From assembly GCA_002711995.1 (NCBI GenBank), contig PASN01000001.1:145018-209017 (forward strand): a stretch of DNA of 64,000 nucleotides. The letters are read 5' to 3'. The position numbers and the translations under genes were made by a program. This document shows, in pieces, positions 27,267 to 34,614 of the stretch; the stretch's first letter is position 1; every line of letters starts with the position of its first letter. Below the pieces are notes generated by a model. It saw only the letters and a program-made list of their open reading frames with translations. It ran no database searches and had not been told where the DNA came from. The stretch comes from Halobacteriovoraceae bacterium (GTDB lineage Bacteria > Bdellovibrionota > Bacteriovoracia > Bacteriovoracales > Bacteriovoracaceae).

Positions 27267-28064
27267 TTAAGCCTTGGATAACTTAATAATATTAATTCCA
27301 CCTCTGATAATGATAATAGAAATCATGGCGCCAATAATTAGATCAGGAAGATTAGAATTGGTAAAATAAACGAGTACCCCAGCTATCAAGACACCGATAT
27401 TGGCAAGTACATCGTTTGCGGAGAAGATCCAGCTTGCTTGCATATGAACCTCCCCCTTTCTATGTTTGTGAATTAAGGCCAAGCATGTAATATTGGCAGC
27501 TAAAGCGACAACTGAAACAATTATCATAAAATCTGAAAGTGGTTCACTGCCAGTTATAAAGCGCCTAACCGTTTCAAAAAGGATAAAAAGCGCCAGTAAG
27601 ACTTGTGCAGTTCCGCTAAAAAACGCCGCTTTGTTTTTAAGGCTCAAACTCTTGCCAACAGCGAACAAGCTCACCCCATAAACTAGGGAATCTGCGAACA
27701 TATCCAGACCATCGGCCAATAACCCAGTTGATTCTGCAATTATCCCTAGGGTAATCTCAACCACAAACATTCCGAAGTTGATGCCAAGCAAAATCTTCAA
27801 AGTTTTTGCTTCAACTTGCGATTCTTCCACGACAATCTCAGAGTCGGAAACCTCCTCCGATTCTTTCAATTCCCCTTTAAGTCCAATGGAACTTAGCTTT
27901 TCCAAAACAAAAGAGCACTTAACTTCATGGTAAAAGGTTGCCTCTCGTTTTCCGAAGTCGAAGTTAATTTGTTTAACGCCCTCCTCCCTTTCAAAAAGAG
28001 ATTCAATCATCTTGCTTTCAGAGGGGCAGTCCATTTTCTTAATGTGAACAATGCTGCGTTTCAT
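27267..28064 (-). CDS. CDF-like cation transporter with N-terminal HMA-like domain
   Basis: Residues 1-65 look like a heavy-metal-associated domain (IKKMDCPSESKMIESL with one Cys instead of CxxC). From about 85 there are six hydrophobic helices with a CDF pattern: STGLLADGLDMFADSLVYG (read in parts) and SWIFSANDVLANIGVLIAG, where Asp/Asn positions replace the usual HxxxD. It lacks the cytoplasmic C-terminal domain of CzcD. It probably exports a divalent metal. It overlaps the FTR1 gene by four bases (ATGA). Confidence 0.75.
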   Translation of the reverse strand: MKRSIVHIKKMDCPSESKMIESLFEREEGVKQINFDFGKREATFYHEVKCSFVLEKLSSIGLKGELKESEEVSDSEIVVEESQVEAKTLKILLGINFGMFVVEITLGIIAESTGLLADGLDMFADSLVYGVSLFAVGKSLSLKNKAAFFSGTAQVLLALFILFETVRRFITGSEPLSDFMIIVSVVALAANITCLALIHKHRKGEVHMQASWIFSANDVLANIGVLIAGVLVYFTNSNLPDLIIGAMISIIIIRGGINIIKLSKA

Positions 28065-29965
28065 TGATCATTCCCGCTTGGCGCCTTAACCAAAGCTTCG
28101 GTTCTTCTAAGGTAAAAAACAACTCCTAAAATCGATAGGACTAAAAACAACTGCCCGACTAATACTTCCAAAGTAGAGTTATAGCCAAGTAAAGATAAAG
28201 CAATTCCTTTTATTTGTGTTTGATCAAGAATACCTACTTTCTGGAAAGCCTCCAATGCTTTTCCCAGAAAAACAACAGAAAGAGTTAAGATGAGAAAAGT
28301 TGATCCTTTAAACAAAGGTCGCAAATTTATTTTCATTGAGAACCGAGAAATTAAAACGATTAATACGCCCGCGATTGCAATGGCGCCCATAGCCCCAGCC
28401 CCAATTGCCACTTTTCCATGTCCATCGAACACTAAAATTTTCATAAACAACAGAGTTTCAAATATTTCTCTAAACACCGAGAAAAAGGCGATTAACAATA
28501 AAGTTGTTTTCTTGTTATCTACCAAAGAGCTTTTAACGCTACTTTTAATGTTTTCCTTCATCTGTTCGATATTCGAGTTTCGATGAAACCAAAAGCCCAC
28601 ATAGAAAAGCATGAGAGATGCAAATAAGGCAACCCATGCCTCTATGGATTCCACGGCATAGCCTCCTAATCCAACAATCATGTCCATTAAAAAGTAAAGT
28701 CCGACACCCATTACTATGGCGCCGATCCAGCCGCCATGAACCCATTTTAAGGTGGAAGAAGAGCCGAACTTTTTGACCATTCCCAAAAGAAGCAAGAGAA
28801 TCAGCCCTGCCTCCAAGGCCTCCCTCGCGACAATTCCAAAGGAAAGCAACGCGGAGGCCACAAATGAAGTATCAGAAGAAATAACCCTTTCGGCTTTATC
28901 AAATAACGTCAGAACTTCGCGATATTGTTTTTCAACTACACCCGCTTTAGAGGATTTATTAAGCAAGCTTCTATAATTTGCCATACTTTGTTCCAGCGAA
29001 AAGACAAGGGAGTTCCCGCTTACTTTCAAATATCCCTCAATTGGCTCAATACCTTTTAAATACGACTCTAACGATTTGTCCTTAGCATCTTGAAACATGC
29101 CCTTTTTAAACAAGTCATAGCTTTCGTTTAATTTGTTTTTTGCAATTTCTAAATATTCGTTGCCACTTCTTTTGGTTGGCCCTTCAGGAGGAAAATTGTC
29201 AGCAATATTTCTTACACTGGCCAAGAATAAAGTTTTTTCATCTTCCGTAATATTATATTTCTGAAGCAGCTCAATATCCGTCAAAGAGGCCAAGTCCTCT
29301 AGAGGAACATCATAATTTTCTTGAACCTTTTTTCCTTGATACCTAAAGGTTGAAACATAAAAAGCAAGAGACCATCTTTCCTCGTCCGAAAGAAAAGAGT
29401 AGCCTGCCATACCAGTTCCATCCACGCCTAAAGTAATAGTATTATAAGCCTGAAAGGGAGAAATATTTTGCATTCTATTCAGGCCTTGAAAGTTTGTTGG
29501 ACTTGGTTCCAACCCCTTTCCCAAAGGTCCATCGCCAGCCCCCGTCGAGCCATGACATCCCACACAGCTCTGAGCGTATATTTTTTTCGCTTTCGCCAGA
29601 TCTAGCCCCCCTCTAGGAAAGGTGGCAATATTAAAAGCCTTTATAATATTGAATTTGATTTCATTTGCTTGATTTGAAACTTCTTTCACAGAAGCTTTGG
29701 CTTCAATCATTTCTTTAAGGCTCTGAATTTGAGAAGATAATTCTTGCTTATAACTCCCATTCTTTGAGATTCTAGAAACTTCATTTATAAACTCAATTTG
29801 CTCGTCATATTCTCCTTGGCTGATTATCTCACCCTCGGAAACTGCCTCTCCATAATCTTGTGACAGATAACTCAGCAAGTGGACAGCAAGCTCATTTCTA
29901 CTATCACTCCCGATAGCAGGTAGTAGAGAAAGGAATAAAAAAGCTATAATATGTAAGCGTTTCAT
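28061..29965 (-). CDS. cytochrome c-FTR1 family metal permease fusion
   Basis: A signal peptide is followed by a c-type heme motif CVGCH at 134-138 (with AGDGPLG and a later Met region), a helical linker, then a seven-helix FTR1 domain carrying VAREALEAGL near 380 and FREIFETLLF near 490, both REXXE iron-site motifs. FTR1 proteins import iron after oxidation; close relatives in metal islands (PbrT type) import lead. The 634-residue fusion is a known architecture. It is the first gene of the CDF-merR-gapdh-arsJ series. Confidence 0.85.
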   Translation of the reverse strand: MKRLHIIAFLFLSLLPAIGSDSRNELAVHLLSYLSQDYGEAVSEGEIISQGEYDEQIEFINEVSRISKNGSYKQELSSQIQSLKEMIEAKASVKEVSNQANEIKFNIIKAFNIATFPRGGLDLAKAKKIYAQSCVGCHGSTGAGDGPLGKGLEPSPTNFQGLNRMQNISPFQAYNTITLGVDGTGMAGYSFLSDEERWSLAFYVSTFRYQGKKVQENYDVPLEDLASLTDIELLQKYNITEDEKTLFLASVRNIADNFPPEGPTKRSGNEYLEIAKNKLNESYDLFKKGMFQDAKDKSLESYLKGIEPIEGYLKVSGNSLVFSLEQSMANYRSLLNKSSKAGVVEKQYREVLTLFDKAERVISSDTSFVASALLSFGIVAREALEAGLILLLLLGMVKKFGSSSTLKWVHGGWIGAIVMGVGLYFLMDMIVGLGGYAVESIEAWVALFASLMLFYVGFWFHRNSNIEQMKENIKSSVKSSLVDNKKTTLLLIAFFSVFREIFETLLFMKILVFDGHGKVAIGAGAMGAIAIAGVLIVLISRFSMKINLRPLFKGSTFLILTLSVVFLGKALEAFQKVGILDQTQIKGIALSLLGYNSTLEVLVGQLFLVLSILGVVFYLRRTEALVKAPSGNDQ

Positions 29966-29996
29966 AGCAAGGGCTCCGAGAAGTTTGAATCGCCAA

Positions 29997-30025
29997 ACAA
30001 TAGAACGTACAAGCTAACAAGTCAA
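29997..30025 (-). promoter_or_regulatory. sigma70-like promoter upstream of the FTR1 gene
   Basis: TTGACT (minus strand, 30020-30025) and TATTGT (29997-30002) are 17 bp apart, 30 bp before the FTR1 start. The facing gene at 30065 has CTAGAGGGTGTTAAA at 30040-30054, which resembles, from memory, half of a PbrR-type operator. Confidence 0.5.
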
Positions 30026-30064
30026 GAATGACAAGCCTACTAGAGGGTGTTAAAAACTCTTTCC

Positions 30065-31018
30065 ATGGGACTCTTTGATAAACTGCAAATTCTTTTCATT
30101 TTATTCTCCGCCGGTCTGGGGCTAGCACTAGGCCAAATAAAATGGTTTTCACAAAATGGGGACAAGTTTATCGTTCCTTTTTTGATGTTAATGCTAACGG
30201 TTGTTTTTCTACATGTTCCCTTTAAGGATATGCGAAAGGCCTTTTCAAATTTTCGTTTTTCAGGACTAAGTTTAGGAATAAATTTTCTCTGGACTCCCTT
30301 GTTTGCCTGGATTCTTGGCGATATCTTTCTGGGCGGGCATCCTGATCTAAGAGTTGGTTTCCTGATGCTGCTCATCACTCCGTGTACGGACTGGTACCTT
30401 GTCTTTACCCAATTAGCGGGAGGAAAGACGTCCCAAGCGGCGGCCCTGCTGCCATGGCACCTTCTCCTGCAACTGCTTCTACTGCCTGTTTACCTTCTGA
30501 TTTTTGCGGGGAAACTCATTTCTATAGAACTAGGAATATTGGTTAAAAGCATAACCTTGGTTTTAATAATTCCCTTTGCTCTATCACTTTTAATTAGAAA
30601 ACTGGCTTATATATTCAAAAGTGAGGACTGGTTCGAAAATAAATTTTTACCCTTTATCTTGCCGGGACAATCTATCTTTTTGTGTTTCGCCATTATCGCG
30701 ATGTTTTCTTCTCAAGGAGAAGCGATATTGGCGAATCCCAAGTCGCCTCTTTTGCTAGTCCCGCCGCTTTTAACATTTTATCTTTTTAATTTGATCTTTA
30801 GCTTAAATGTTTGTCGGATAGCCAAGATTGAAAAATCTGCTTCCGTAGGCTTTTCATTTGCAACATTGGCCCGCAACTCCCCGCTTGCCTTGGCAATCGC
30901 CGTGACCGCTTTCCCTGACAAACCCTTAATAGCGCTAGCTTTGGTAATCGGGCCGCTAATAGAGTTACCCACAATGGGAATTATTGCACACTTTTTTAAG
31001 GTCAGATTTAGCAGCTAA
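30065..31018 (+). CDS. Acr3-like arsenite/BASS-family permease
   Basis: About ten hydrophobic helices over 317 residues. The segment LLITPCTDWYLVFTQLA has the conserved Cys of Acr3-type pumps (family form PCT), and the second half has SFATLARNSPLALAIA like the BASS fold. Acr3 proteins export arsenite. I chose ATG 30065 over GTG 30047 because TTAAAA at 30050-30055 looks like a -10 box, which would fall inside the longer frame. It is transcribed opposite to the FTR1 series. Confidence 0.78.
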   Translation: MGLFDKLQILFILFSAGLGLALGQIKWFSQNGDKFIVPFLMLMLTVVFLHVPFKDMRKAFSNFRFSGLSLGINFLWTPLFAWILGDIFLGGHPDLRVGFLMLLITPCTDWYLVFTQLAGGKTSQAAALLPWHLLLQLLLLPVYLLIFAGKLISIELGILVKSITLVLIIPFALSLLIRKLAYIFKSEDWFENKFLPFILPGQSIFLCFAIIAMFSSQGEAILANPKSPLLLVPPLLTFYLFNLIFSLNVCRIAKIEKSASVGFSFATLARNSPLALAIAVTAFPDKPLIALALVIGPLIELPTMGIIAHFFKVRFSS

Positions 31019-31039
31019 ATCTTTCCTCCTTTGAGTTGA

Positions 31040-31387
31040 TCACTTGAGCAGTTTTTTGAAATCTTCAGGCAACTCCATTCGCTTAAACGGATTGACGTTG
31101 CTTCCTCCTGTGTTCCCATAAGGTAAAACACCTATCGCTGATCCAATAACACCCGTAACAATTCTAAAGAGCTGACCAACAATTTCCTTAAAGTCTTTCC
31201 TATGAAGGCCGACCCTAAACATCCTAATATGAGTGACGGTATGGGGAATGATAAAACGTTGACCTAATATATGGGCACGCTCAAGATGGAAAAAACATTT
31301 TTCCCAAGCCATCACTTGATACGCTGCCTTGGCTTCTTCTAGCTCCTGATTATAGTATTTCAACACTCGTTCTTTATTTGAATTCAT
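31040..31387 (-). CDS. DUF3703 protein
   Basis: The 115-residue protein matches DUF3703 in pattern: WEKCFFHLERAHILGQ near 28-43, HTVTHIRMFRVGLHRKD, IVGQLFRIVTGVIGSAIGVLPYGNTGGSNV and a final ELPEDFKKLL. Function is unknown, but members sit in metal-resistance clusters. It is the last gene of the CDF-DsbB-DsbA operon and is preceded by AGGATAAA. Confidence 0.85.
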   Translation of the reverse strand: MNSNKERVLKYYNQELEEAKAAYQVMAWEKCFFHLERAHILGQRFIIPHTVTHIRMFRVGLHRKDFKEIVGQLFRIVTGVIGSAIGVLPYGNTGGSNVNPFKRMELPEDFKKLLK

Positions 31388-31418
31388 TTTATCCTATTAG
31401 AGAAAAACCTTGTGAGCC

Positions 31419-32024
31419 TTAACTATCTTCTATTGCCGATTGGATGGCCGCTTTTAACTGGCTTCTGCCAAAGTTCTCAAGAGGCGCTCCGTTTATATAA
31501 AAACTTGGCGTTCCTCTCACCCCTAATTTTTGACCATCCGCTATATCCTGCTCAATTCTTTTAACTATTGCGGGATCTTGCATATCTTCTCGAATTTTTG
31601 CAACATCAACTCCAGCTTCTGGCAGGTAATACCAAATAAGTTCTGGTTGAGGATTGTGATGATTTCCCCAGTTGGGCTGGTACCGGAACAAAACATCCAA
31701 AACCTCCCAATATTTCCCTTGGTTTCGAGCTGCTTCTAGAATCTTGACGGCAAATTTTGAGTTTTTATGAAAAGGCGCATATCGAACAATAAGCTGGACC
31801 TTGTCTTGGTATTCCTTTATAAGCTCCTTTACATATGGAGCAAAGGCTCTACAGCTCTCACATTCGGGGTCTAAAAATTCCACCAAGTAAACATCAGGCT
31901 CTTTCGCTCCCATTCTTGGTGCATAATCTCGTACAAATACCTCGGAATTTTCTTGAGCGAGGAAGCCAAGCCTTTCATTCTCTAGGTAATTATAGGAGAC
32001 AGCTCCTCCTATGAACAAGGCCAC
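31419..32024 (-). CDS. DsbA-like thiol-disulfide oxidoreductase with frame-broken signal peptide
   Basis: A thioredoxin fold with active site PECESCRAF near residue 53 and cis-proline loop RGTPSFYING near 180. The frame opens only from a GTG at 32024, mid-way through a hydrophobic segment. An ATG at 32067-32069, overlapping the dsbB stop, starts MKNKKK but hits TAG after an A9 run (32052-32060). One more A would join the frames and give MKNKKKIVLFAAFAVV, a proper signal peptide. So the gene is frameshifted, slippage-controlled or mis-sequenced at this run. Confidence 0.8.
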   Translation of the reverse strand: MALFIGGAVSYNYLENERLGFLAQENSEVFVRDYAPRMGAKEPDVYLVEFLDPECESCRAFAPYVKELIKEYQDKVQLIVRYAPFHKNSKFAVKILEAARNQGKYWEVLDVLFRYQPNWGNHHNPQPELIWYYLPEAGVDVAKIREDMQDPAIVKRIEQDIADGQKLGVRGTPSFYINGAPLENFGRSQLKAAIQSAIEDS

Positions 32025-32057
32025 AACAGCAAACGCCGCGAACAGAACTATTTTTTT

Positions 32058-32498
32058 TTATTTTTCATTTTTTATCCTTTTTAAAAACAAAGTCAGTAAA
32101 ATCAAAATTATGGAAAAGCTGAATAAAGAAAGGATTGGAATGGTAATAAATCCTGCCCAATTAATATACACTGTTGAACATGGCACTCCTTGAACACAAG
32201 GAGAAGCGCTTTCGGGAACAATCCCATAATGTAAAAGATTATGATAAAGGGCAATTAACCATCCGAACAATGCCAAAGGCAAGGAATAACGCCAAACCCT
32301 TTTGTCTAATGGAAACATTCCAGCCAGAAACAACAAGACCAACGGATACATGCAAATCCTTTGATACCAACAAAGAACACATGGTGGAAACTTCATAATC
32401 TCGCTGAAAAACAGGCTTCCAAAAGTGGCGATTAGCGTAACAAACCAAGCGCCAAAAATTAGGTTCCAACCAGCCTCGGAAGAATTAAATCTGCTCAT
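32058..32498 (-). CDS. DsbB/BdbC-like disulfide oxidoreductase
   Basis: Four hydrophobic helices; the first loop holds FPPCVLCWYQRICMYP near 37-52 (CxxC) and the second loop ASPCVQGVPCS near 117-126. DsbB passes electrons from DsbA to quinones. The 146-residue length fits the BdbC group. Its last codons overlap the dsbA ATG (ATGAAAAATAA), indicating translational coupling. Confidence 0.88.
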   Translation of the reverse strand: MSRFNSSEAGWNLIFGAWFVTLIATFGSLFFSEIMKFPPCVLCWYQRICMYPLVLLFLAGMFPLDKRVWRYSLPLALFGWLIALYHNLLHYGIVPESASPCVQGVPCSTVYINWAGFITIPILSLFSFSIILILLTLFLKRIKNEK

Positions 32499-32500
32499 AT

Positions 32501-33127
32501 TTAAACCTCTTCTGCTTTTTCCAGCTGACTGAAAGAATCCTTAAAAATTCCCATCGCGGACTTGAGAAAAAGAAGAGTAATTCCGAACCCAACAAGCAAA
32601 TCTGGCCAAGGAGACTTTACATAATAGACCGCCAATCCCGCTAAAATAACGGAAGTGTTGGCTATAATATCGTTTCTGGAACAAATCCATAAGGATTGAA
32701 AATTTATATCATCATCTTTGTGAGCCGTGAGAAGCATTAGGCAAATGACGTTTGCTATCAAAGCAACCATTCCAACAATTCCCATAAATTCATAATCAGG
32801 TGTAGACAGGAAAAAAGTTTTATAAATGGCCTGTCCTAAAATTAACAATCCAAGCGCCACCATAATAGACGCTTTAAACAATGAGGCTTTGGCTTTGGCC
32901 TGAATACTGGAACCAATGACATAAATACTGCTTCCGTAAGCCAGAGCGTCCCCCAACATGTCTAGCGAATCTCCCATTAGCGCTGTGGAACCGGCAATAA
33001 AACCTGAAATGGATTCAGCGAAAAACATTACCAGATTGATAGCCAACACTGTCCAGAGAACTTTCGCTTGTTTTTTTGCCAGATCCTTTAAATCATCCGA
33101 CTTTTTCTGGCAACAATGATCAGCCAT
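32501..33127 (-). CDS. CDF-like cation transporter, short form
   Basis: Six hydrophobic helices with GSTALMGDSLDMLGDALAYGS (read in parts) and SLWICSRNDIIANTSVILAG, the same altered CDF motifs as the 27267-28064 protein. An N-terminal HCCQKK may bind metal. No C-terminal domain. ATG 33127 is preceded by GGGGG at six bases, so this is the start; an upstream TTG at 33139 is less likely. It precedes dsbB by two bases. Confidence 0.8.
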   Translation of the reverse strand: MADHCCQKKSDDLKDLAKKQAKVLWTVLAINLVMFFAESISGFIAGSTALMGDSLDMLGDALAYGSSIYVIGSSIQAKAKASLFKASIMVALGLLILGQAIYKTFFLSTPDYEFMGIVGMVALIANVICLMLLTAHKDDDINFQSLWICSRNDIIANTSVILAGLAVYYVKSPWPDLLVGFGITLLFLKSAMGIFKDSFSQLEKAEEV

Positions 33128-33173
33128 TTTAACCCCCAAAAATATAAATTGATGCTTCTAAAAAATAATGAGT

Positions 33174-33518
33174 TTAGCTAGCAAGAATCGGAGGTCTGTA
33201 AATATCTTTATAGAAGTTGCCGAAGGAAAATTCAGCATAAGGTTGGAAACTGGATTTCAGGTCTTTTTGCGCGATCGGAGGAAGATCTTTTAAAGGGATT
33301 GTAAAAATAAAAGAAATCCCACCGATGCAAGGGCAATTTGTCTCATTGCAATTTTCTGTTTTATCCGTATTCTTTTCTTTTTGATCTAGTTCAGACTTTT
33401 TACAAATATCTAGAATTTCTTCACACTCTAAGTGAAAACGCTCCCTTTCATACCCAAAGCTTTGGGCGGTTTGCAAAGAGAAAAAAACAGTAAGAAGCAG
33501 AAAAAATAACCGAAGCAT
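33174..33518 (-). CDS. small secreted Cys-containing protein ending in RPPI motif
   Basis: A signal peptide (MLRLFFLLLTVFFSLQTAQS) is followed by a segment with ECEEILDICKK and NCNETNCPCIGG, and it ends IYRPPILAS. The 42049-42375 protein also ends with a RPPI motif, and small periplasmic proteins of CzcI type often occupy this place in efflux operons. It lies first in the CDF operon. Function inferred as periplasmic metal binding or sensing only. Confidence 0.6.
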   Translation of the reverse strand: MLRLFFLLLTVFFSLQTAQSFGYERERFHLECEEILDICKKSELDQKEKNTDKTENCNETNCPCIGGISFIFTIPLKDLPPIAQKDLKSSFQPYAEFSFGNFYKDIYRPPILAS

Positions 33519-33614
33519 ACACTATTTATACTCTTTTCGGCTCTTAAGGACAAGAAAGTTTGGAAAGGGAAACATATGGAAGGAGATATTTCTCCTCCTT
33601 CTATAAATGCACTC

Positions 33615-34010
33615 CTATCTAAAAGATCCTCCCATATGATCAAGGTAAGGATTTAGATCAAAGACATCAGGCTCTTCTGCTGAGATGTTTAAGCCACTAT
33701 TTTTTATTTCAAAACTTTTCTGTCTTAACTCACAGCATTCATTTTTATCACTGTTTTTCCAACAATTTTTGTGACCTTCTTTAACACTGGCTATTGCCGT
33801 TTTGGCGCTTTCTACTAAAAGGCAAATAAGAAAACAACCTTTAACATTCTCATAATAACATCCTCCCCCGTTGTTATTATTTGATTTTTTCTCTCGATCA
33901 TTGTTTTTGATTCTGTCGGGTATTTCAAGTAAAGGCGTTAAAGAAAACTTTGTCCAAAAACGTTCCAAATAAATAAATGCTTCACAACCTGTCGGGTGAA
34001 CTGATTTCAA
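33615..34010 (-). CDS. cysteine-rich hypothetical protein, possibly 5'-damaged
   Basis: The frame encodes several cysteines (GGGCYYENVKGCFLICLL, NCWKNSDKNECCEL). It opens with TTG at 34010 but remains open upstream to a TAA at 34173-34175, which is preceded in frame by ATG AGG AAA GGA GCC. The upstream open part encodes FLCFKKEKQCQCT, more cysteines. No start codon other than TTG lies in the open part, so the gene may be damaged at its 5' end. No family recognised. Confidence 0.35.
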   Translation of the reverse strand: MKSVHPTGCEAFIYLERFWTKFSLTPLLEIPDRIKNNDREKKSNNNNGGGCYYENVKGCFLICLLVESAKTAIASVKEGHKNCWKNSDKNECCELRQKSFEIKNSGLNISAEEPDVFDLNPYLDHMGGSFR

Positions 34011-34207
34011 AAAGGTTTTACATGGGGAGTTTCTTCGTTCCTGTGAAAAGTGAGTTTCGCCGCCAATAATACTTTGACGTTGGCGTCTAGCTTCAATTGT
34101 GCATTGGCACTGTTTTTCCTTTTTAAAGCATAAAAATGCAAGGATGATCCCTTGAGGAAGCGGATGCCTTTTTTAGGCTCCTTTCCTCATATTCTGCCTT
34201 AACCCGG

Positions 34208-34235
34208 CCACTTCAAGGCAGTCACCTTGAAGTGG
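34208..34235. repeat. perfect 11-bp inverted repeat, 6-nt loop
   Basis: CCACTTCAAGG (34208-34218) and CCTTGAAGTGG (34225-34235). No T-run follows on either strand. It lies in the 268-bp gap between the RND operon end and the next gene; it could stabilise the mRNA 3' end or bind a protein. Confidence 0.6.
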
Positions 34236-34242
34236 GATCTAT

Positions 34243-34263
34243 AAAAAGAACGCCGAAGGTTCC
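34243..34263 (-). terminator. probable terminator of the RND efflux operon
   Basis: The minus strand reads GAACC-TTCG-GCGTTC followed by TTTTTAT: a short stem with a UUCG loop and one bulge, then a U-run. It lies 16 bases after the stop of the YHS-like lipoprotein gene. Confidence 0.55.
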
Positions 34264-34278
34264 AGCTTAAAGCAAATA

Positions 34279-34614
34279 CTAAAGTGTATTTCCTCTATAG
34301 TTGCTCCAATTTTTATTTGCCTTACTGATGTTTTCTTCAAGATTCTCTTGGAACTTATTCAAGTTTTCTTCGCTGGAAAAGAAATAAACCTTCCCACCAT
34401 GCTTCAATCTAAATTCATCTTTTCCATGAACATGCGGATCTCCCTCCGAGACACTTAAGGCGCAATGTTTATCAAACTGGGCCTCTTGCTTGCGCATTTT
34501 GCAGTTCTCACCACATTTTTCTTTTTTGTGATGGTGGTGAGCTGTTTTTTTGTGATGATTGGCACAGCCAGTTAAACCAATTGCTAAAATCATTACAGAA
34601 ATAAACTTATTCAT
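34279..34614 (-). CDS. His-rich YHS-like lipoprotein
   Basis: Lipobox LTGC at residues 14-17, then a His/Lys-rich stretch (HHKKTAHHHHKKEKCG) and a YHS/TRASH-like segment: DKHCALSVSEGDPHVHG, KVYFFSSEENLNKFQEN. YHS domains are small metal-associated modules. It overlaps czcA by eight bases and closes the efflux operon, so it may act as a periplasmic metal chaperone or sink. Confidence 0.7.
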   Translation of the reverse strand: MNKFISVMILAIGLTGCANHHKKTAHHHHKKEKCGENCKMRKQEAQFDKHCALSVSEGDPHVHGKDEFRLKHGGKVYFFSSEENLNKFQENLEENISKANKNWSNYRGNTL

